A DNA stretch of 64,000 nt from the NCBI GenBank assembly GCA_035578175.1, contig JAQMRL010000006.1:31558893-31622892 (forward strand). Reading direction: 5' to 3'. The DNA is from Catonia carolina (taxonomy: Eukaryota; Arthropoda; Insecta; Hemiptera; Achilidae). The notes below the pieces were generated by a model. That model made no database searches. It saw only the letters and a list, made by a program, of their open reading frames with translations, and was not told where the DNA came from. Made by a program: the position numbers and the translations under genes. Below are positions 60,161 to 64,000 of this stretch, one piece after another (position 1 is the first letter of the stretch; each line of letters starts with the position of its first letter).

Positions 60161-60835
60161 TTTTACTTTCCTTGTCTTATAGGGAAAGAATGTATTGTTT
60201 ACTGTTTTCATGTCAATTTAACAAAATCTAGTTTTCATACGATATACACGTTTTCAGATCCCATAAACCCAAAAAAAACATATTTGTAGGATTGGTCTGT
60301 GTGTTTGTGTCAATATAATATCTCAAAAACGGAATATCGTACAAAGTTAAAACTTGGAACTTAAGTTAAGTACCTTCACTAGTAGTAGTGAACCTGATAC
60401 AAACATTTTCATAAAAATCGGTCAACCGGAATTAGTAGTTGATTAGCGCGATTTTTTTTCACTTTTTTGTGTTTTTCTTAAAAATGGCTGCTACAGTTTT
60501 ATTTTAAATCACCTCATTTACTAAATTTTTGTTCTGTGCAAGATACGGTAAGTGTCATGTCTGCTGAAATTCTTGGGGGGCTAGTGCTCTTAATATAAAA
60601 AAAAACTTTTTTAAGATTGCAGCCTTAATATACATTCTAGAGCAAAAGTGTCTGTAATCAAAGTTGTAGAACATTTTAAAACTTAAAAATTTTATTTCAA
60701 ACATTTTTTATACAATGCTTTAGCGACTATTAGTGATTTTCTGTATTTCTTTTATCGAAATTTGTAAAAAATGAGAATTTTTGATATTGCGGCCTTAGTA
60801 GAATGCATTTCACGAAAAATTATATATAACTAGTA
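60161..60835 (+). repeat. Helentron/DINE-1-like repeat, 5' part
   Basis: Starts TTTTACTTTCCTTGTC and follows the family to about the ACGAAAAATTATATA region. The 3' hairpin end is absent. It lies just past the RPB6 poly(A) signals. Confidence 0.75.
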
Positions 60836-61090
60836 CGGCTTTGCACGCAAAACGTGTAGGACCTAATCAATTTTTTAAAATGAATATGTAATAGGAATTG
60901 TCTAGCTGCTAGATTGATGAATATATACTCCAATGTAGACACACACACAATGTTTTTATAAATTCCCCCGCATACGTCTCTCATTCATCTCCCCTTTCAA
61001 CTATTTACTTCGACAATAAGTTTACATACACACCTACTGTTTTGATAATTTGATACTTTAGTTTTTATAATTTTGATAATTTCTCCCTTG

Positions 61091-61690
61091 TACATCTCTT
61101 GTCTTCATCAAACCCCTTCATCTATGTAGAGAAAAATACCTTTTTACAGAATTTAGATGTTCACAACCACTACACAAAAAACAGAATCGATTATGTTGCT
61201 TATCACAACACTAAATTGTTTGAACAAAAACCAACTTATGCAGGTAGAAAATACATCAATAAATTGCCTCCAGGTTTAAAAAGTTGTGACAATGTAAGTC
61301 ATTTTAAAAAAAGCTAAAACAATATTTGATTGATGAAACATTTTACAGTGTGCACGAATTCCTTTCTAAGTAGATTTGGTATTTAACTTCTAATTAAACA
61401 AATATTGTGTACAATTTGATACAAAGGGGTTCATGACAAGTCTACTGAGTTAAGCAGTAGCAGGGAAAAATGATTGGTAAGTGATGAATTTATCATTGTG
61501 TTAGATTTTTTAATTTTTTATTGTGTGTGATATTTGATTCAATGGGGTTCATGTCAAGCCTACTGAAGTAAGCAGTAGCAAAAACAATTTTTTGGTGGTA
61601 AGTGATGAATTTATCATTGGTGATAAACTTTCAGTTTATCAGTTTTATCTTGACATGTCCTATACTCCCTTTGGAGTCTCCTGGATGAAA
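61091..61690 (+). mobile_element. CR1/L2-like LINE 3' end, 5' truncated
   Basis: Encodes the last part of a reverse transcriptase ORF (IHNHYTKN-like DVHNHYTKNRIDY, then YAGRKYINKLPPGLKS, LKQYLIDETFYSVHEF) with one frameshift in an A run near 61310. A 3' region follows with two copies of an about 105-bp unit (about 61415-61500 and 61522-61622), then a hairpin ACTCC-CTTT-GGAGT near 61665-61678 and GGATGAAAAAAA. Confidence 0.75.
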
Positions 61691-61729
61691 AAAAAACATA
61701 TATATGAAAATCTTCATTAAAGCCCTTGC

Positions 61730-62260
61730 CACCAGCAAACTATCATTTTATTCAGCGTAAACAAATTAGTACAATTATATTAACATAAAATATTGTTTGG
61801 CATATGTTATGGTAAATTTAATTTTAATTTTGAAAAATAGATTGGGCCATGAGGGGTGGGTGGGCGCTATTATCAGGCAGGCATTCTGACAGGATGTCAC
61901 GTACACAACCTGCCGACAAGATGGATAGTAGCTCCCCCACAACATTGGCCAATATTTTCATGTTATTATTACATTTGCACTAATTTTTTGGTGCTAAATA
62001 AAACGATAGTTTGTTCATACTGAACAATTGAGCGGTTACCGAGATAGCAAGGGTTCAGATTAGTGTTAATAAATCAAAATTTAAGTAACATACGAATCTG
62101 AAATTTTGTATACGCTGTAAGAATATAATTTGCTGTGTTGTGTTAAAATTTCAAACTTGTCGATTAAATAATTCTCGTGTTATATTTCTCTTAAACGCAT
62201 GAAATTCTTTGTGGTAGCAAAAAACCGGGTCTTTTTGTCTTCCAACCTTGAAATAACAAT
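61730..62260 (-). repeat. Inverted-arm relative of the 21138-22668 element
   Basis: 61880-62260 matches 21440-21800 in inverse orientation (AATTGAGCGGTTACCGAGAT region). Its end segment is repeated as inverted arms around 61730-61870 and 61940-62030 (AAACTATCNTTTTATTNAGC). Confidence 0.6.
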
Positions 62261-62287
62261 TCTCAAATAACATTAAAAATATGTTAT

Positions 62288-62670
62288 TTACATCAATAGC
62301 CGAAAGGCTGGTTTGAACCTCTAAGGTTTTACTAAGTAAAAACAAGGAGTGAGGTGTTTACTATTGCCTTCCTCACCGAGTTAAAAGAGTATGCTTATCA
62401 GCACACCAGGACCTCCGAAAAGCACCCACTTCCACCCAGTAAATTACACCTTCACTTCATTCATCAAGGGTCCGGCTGTATAGTGAAATTAAAATTACTA
62501 TCAGAGGAGATAACTCTGACTAGTGTCTTTCACACCTCTACTTCATCTGTTCTTAAATAATTCAGTCATATAATTGGCTAACTATGTGATAAGAAACAGA
62601 ACTATTTTTTGTAGCCCTGGAACCAATAGATCGAGTGCAATTAATTTAACACTCCACCTGCCCGTTGAGA
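62288..62670 (-). mobile_element. LINE-tailed SINE (family S), copy 4
   Basis: More diverged minus-strand copy; it keeps the GGTTCAAACCAGCC and hairpin region and the body through GATAAGAAACAGAACTATTT. Confidence 0.75.
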
Positions 62671-62803
62671 GCATATTAAAAATATAGGACTATTCAACGC
62701 AGAATAAAACGTGCTAAATTTTGATGTAAGTATGTTGAAATCTGACTCATTGTTTTGAAGATACAAGGGTTCAAACTCACGTGTACATGTTTATGGAATC
62801 GAT

Positions 62804-62955
62804 AGTAGTGTCTTTTATACCCCTACCTCATCTGTTCTTAAACGCTTCAGTCATATAATTGGCTGAACATGTGATAAGAAACAGAACTATTTATTGTAGC
62901 CCTGGAACTAGCAGATCGAGTGCAAATAATTTTAACACTCCACCTGTTCCGGACA
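62804..62955 (-). mobile_element. LINE-tailed SINE (family S), 5' fragment
   Basis: Repeats the 5' half of the copy just before it (TGATAAGAAACAGAACTATT and flanks) without the 3' tail. Confidence 0.65.
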
Positions 62956-63399
62956 AATAATCTTATTTTAAATACAAATCGCTGATACTCATGGAAAATT
63001 AAAAAAAACTCACAAAAATTTCTTAAAAAATTAAATATTATCTTTATCAAAAATTACAATATAAAATGATTTACAAAAATACATGATAAAAAAATAATAA
63101 ATATTATAAAAAAGGTCCTACATGTTTATGTTATGTGTCTTAATGTCATTATGGTATTGTAAAATGAAAATGCTTTTCCACGAAAAATAGTAAAAGACTA
63201 TTTTTCGAGTACATGACTTTCTCTTATTTATGTTGAATTTATTTATGTACAAAATTTTAAAATAATGTATGTGTAAAGATGTCGATGATAAAAGTCGCTC
63301 AGTAATGTTTTTCTAATTATTGATTAACTTTGGTAAAGAGTTTCTGTCGAAGTTAATTATTTTCATATCGTGGCACAATAAATGTACAGTACAAATTTG

Positions 63400-63681
63400 T
63401 TAGTAATGAGGTCCATAATGATCTGGTACATGTAATGGAACATGATGTACTGGAGCATGATGTGCTGGAGGTGGATGATGTGATGGTCCAATCTTCTTAA
63501 CGACTGCGTTGAATCCATTGTGATCATCTGCAGTGTACTCCACAATTCTTATGCTGCCGTCTGGTTCGACTAAACTGTAACTTCCCTTTACTTTGTCACC
63601 ATCTCTTTCTTCATGATGTTGTTTGATATCACCAGTATGGGGATCATGGACACCATAATTAAATGAGTATTTTGGATAAGA
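63400..63681 (-). CDS. Cuticle protein, RR chitin-binding domain (3' exon; partial)
   Basis: Structural protein of the exoskeleton. The exon follows a TTTGTTTCCAG acceptor and encodes 93 codons plus stop. It starts [20 protein letters not shown], continues with [20 protein letters not shown] and ends the Rebers-Riddiford domain at [20 protein letters not shown], the RR-2-like version that binds chitin. The tail is rich in His and Pro with HHAPVHH and HVPLHVP repeats, as in RR-2 proteins of hard cuticle. The signal peptide exon is not visible and probably lies beyond 64000. The gene is convergent with RPB6. Confidence 0.93.
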   Translation of the reverse strand, partial: SYPKYSFNYGVHDPHTGDIKQHHEERDGDKVKGSYSLVEPDGSIRIVEYTADDHNGFNAVVKKIGPSHHPPPAHHAPVHHVPLHVPDHYGPHY

Positions 63682-63904
63682 CTGGAAACAAAAAAAGGTC
63701 ATAATGTTACTTATTGTCATGAACTGAAAGAAGATAAATTAAAATTAAACTACCTGAATAACAGTTGAGTCCTGTTATCTGACATAAATGGGATCAAAGA
63801 TGTGTTGGGTAAACCCCACAGATATTCAATACGTAGATTAAACGAAACCAATCGTAAAAATATCCTATTGCAAAAATACTGTAATTTTCACCAATTTTTT
63901 AATA

Positions 63905-64000
63905 GTTGCTAATTATTCCTCATTCTATTTCTTCAACTTACATGTTTCGGTGGATCGACGATTATCAAGTATGTATGTAAATTATAAAAATTGAAACTAA
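63905..64000 (-). repeat. Copy of the hammerhead-like repeat, cut by the window end
   Basis: Minus strand TTGATAATCGTCGATCCACC then GAAACATGTAAGTTG. Upstream of the cuticle exon, presumably intronic. Confidence 0.55.

Noticed and set aside
1..64000. CRISPR arrays, defence islands or other prokaryotic systems
   Set aside because: The DNA is a eukaryotic nuclear locus; the repeats are transposons and satellites without the regular repeat-spacer layout.

Overview
This window is nuclear DNA of an insect. It is AT-rich, has spliceosomal introns, carries a chitin-binding (RR-type) cuticle protein exon, and is full of mariner, LINE, SINE, Penelope-like and Helentron-like repeats. The repeat mix would fit a large hemipteran genome, but that is a guess and I cannot name the species. 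I see no bacterial, viral, CRISPR, rRNA or genuine tRNA gene.

Three host genes are supported. (1) Coq8 (UbiB-family atypical kinase of ubiquinone synthesis) lies on the minus strand in ten coding exons from 45928 down to 16730. All introns are full of repeats, and exon 7 carries a one-base frameshift. (2) The RNA polymerase subunit RPB6 (Polr2F/RpII18) lies on the plus strand in four exons, 51309 to 60024, complete at 131 codons plus stop. It sits head-to-head with Coq8, with about 5.4 kb between the two start codons. (3) The 3' exon of an RR cuticle protein lies on the minus strand (63400-63681), tail-to-tail with RPB6; its upstream exons are not visible and are probably outside the window.

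Region 1-16.7 kb, beyond the 3' end of Coq8, has no convincing host gene. It holds AT-rich tandem repeats, MITEs, a piggyBac-like element with TTAA ends, two rearranged mariners whose two ends are both the 3' end, two copies of a LINE-tailed SINE, and a Penelope-like fragment between inverted arms. Region 16.7-45.9 kb is Coq8. Its introns hold a 1.49-kb near-perfect palindrome, a 442-bp satellite, N-terminally deleted mariners, Tigger remnants, tRNA-derived SINEs and many copies of one Helentron/DINE-1-like repeat. Region 46-51.3 kb is intergenic. Region 51.3-60 kb is RPB6, whose last intron holds a mariner and a long, uninterrupted LINE ORF, both inserted into one older repeat copy. Region 60-64 kb has a LINE 3' end, SINE copies and the cuticle gene.

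The most unusual structures are the two 3'-3' mariners, the intronic palindrome inside Coq8, the SINE and LINE that share a 3' stem-loop with compensating stem changes, and repeats carrying hammerhead-ribozyme-like cores. Identifications rest on recognised motifs, splice-site phase and by-eye repeat comparison; no database search was run.
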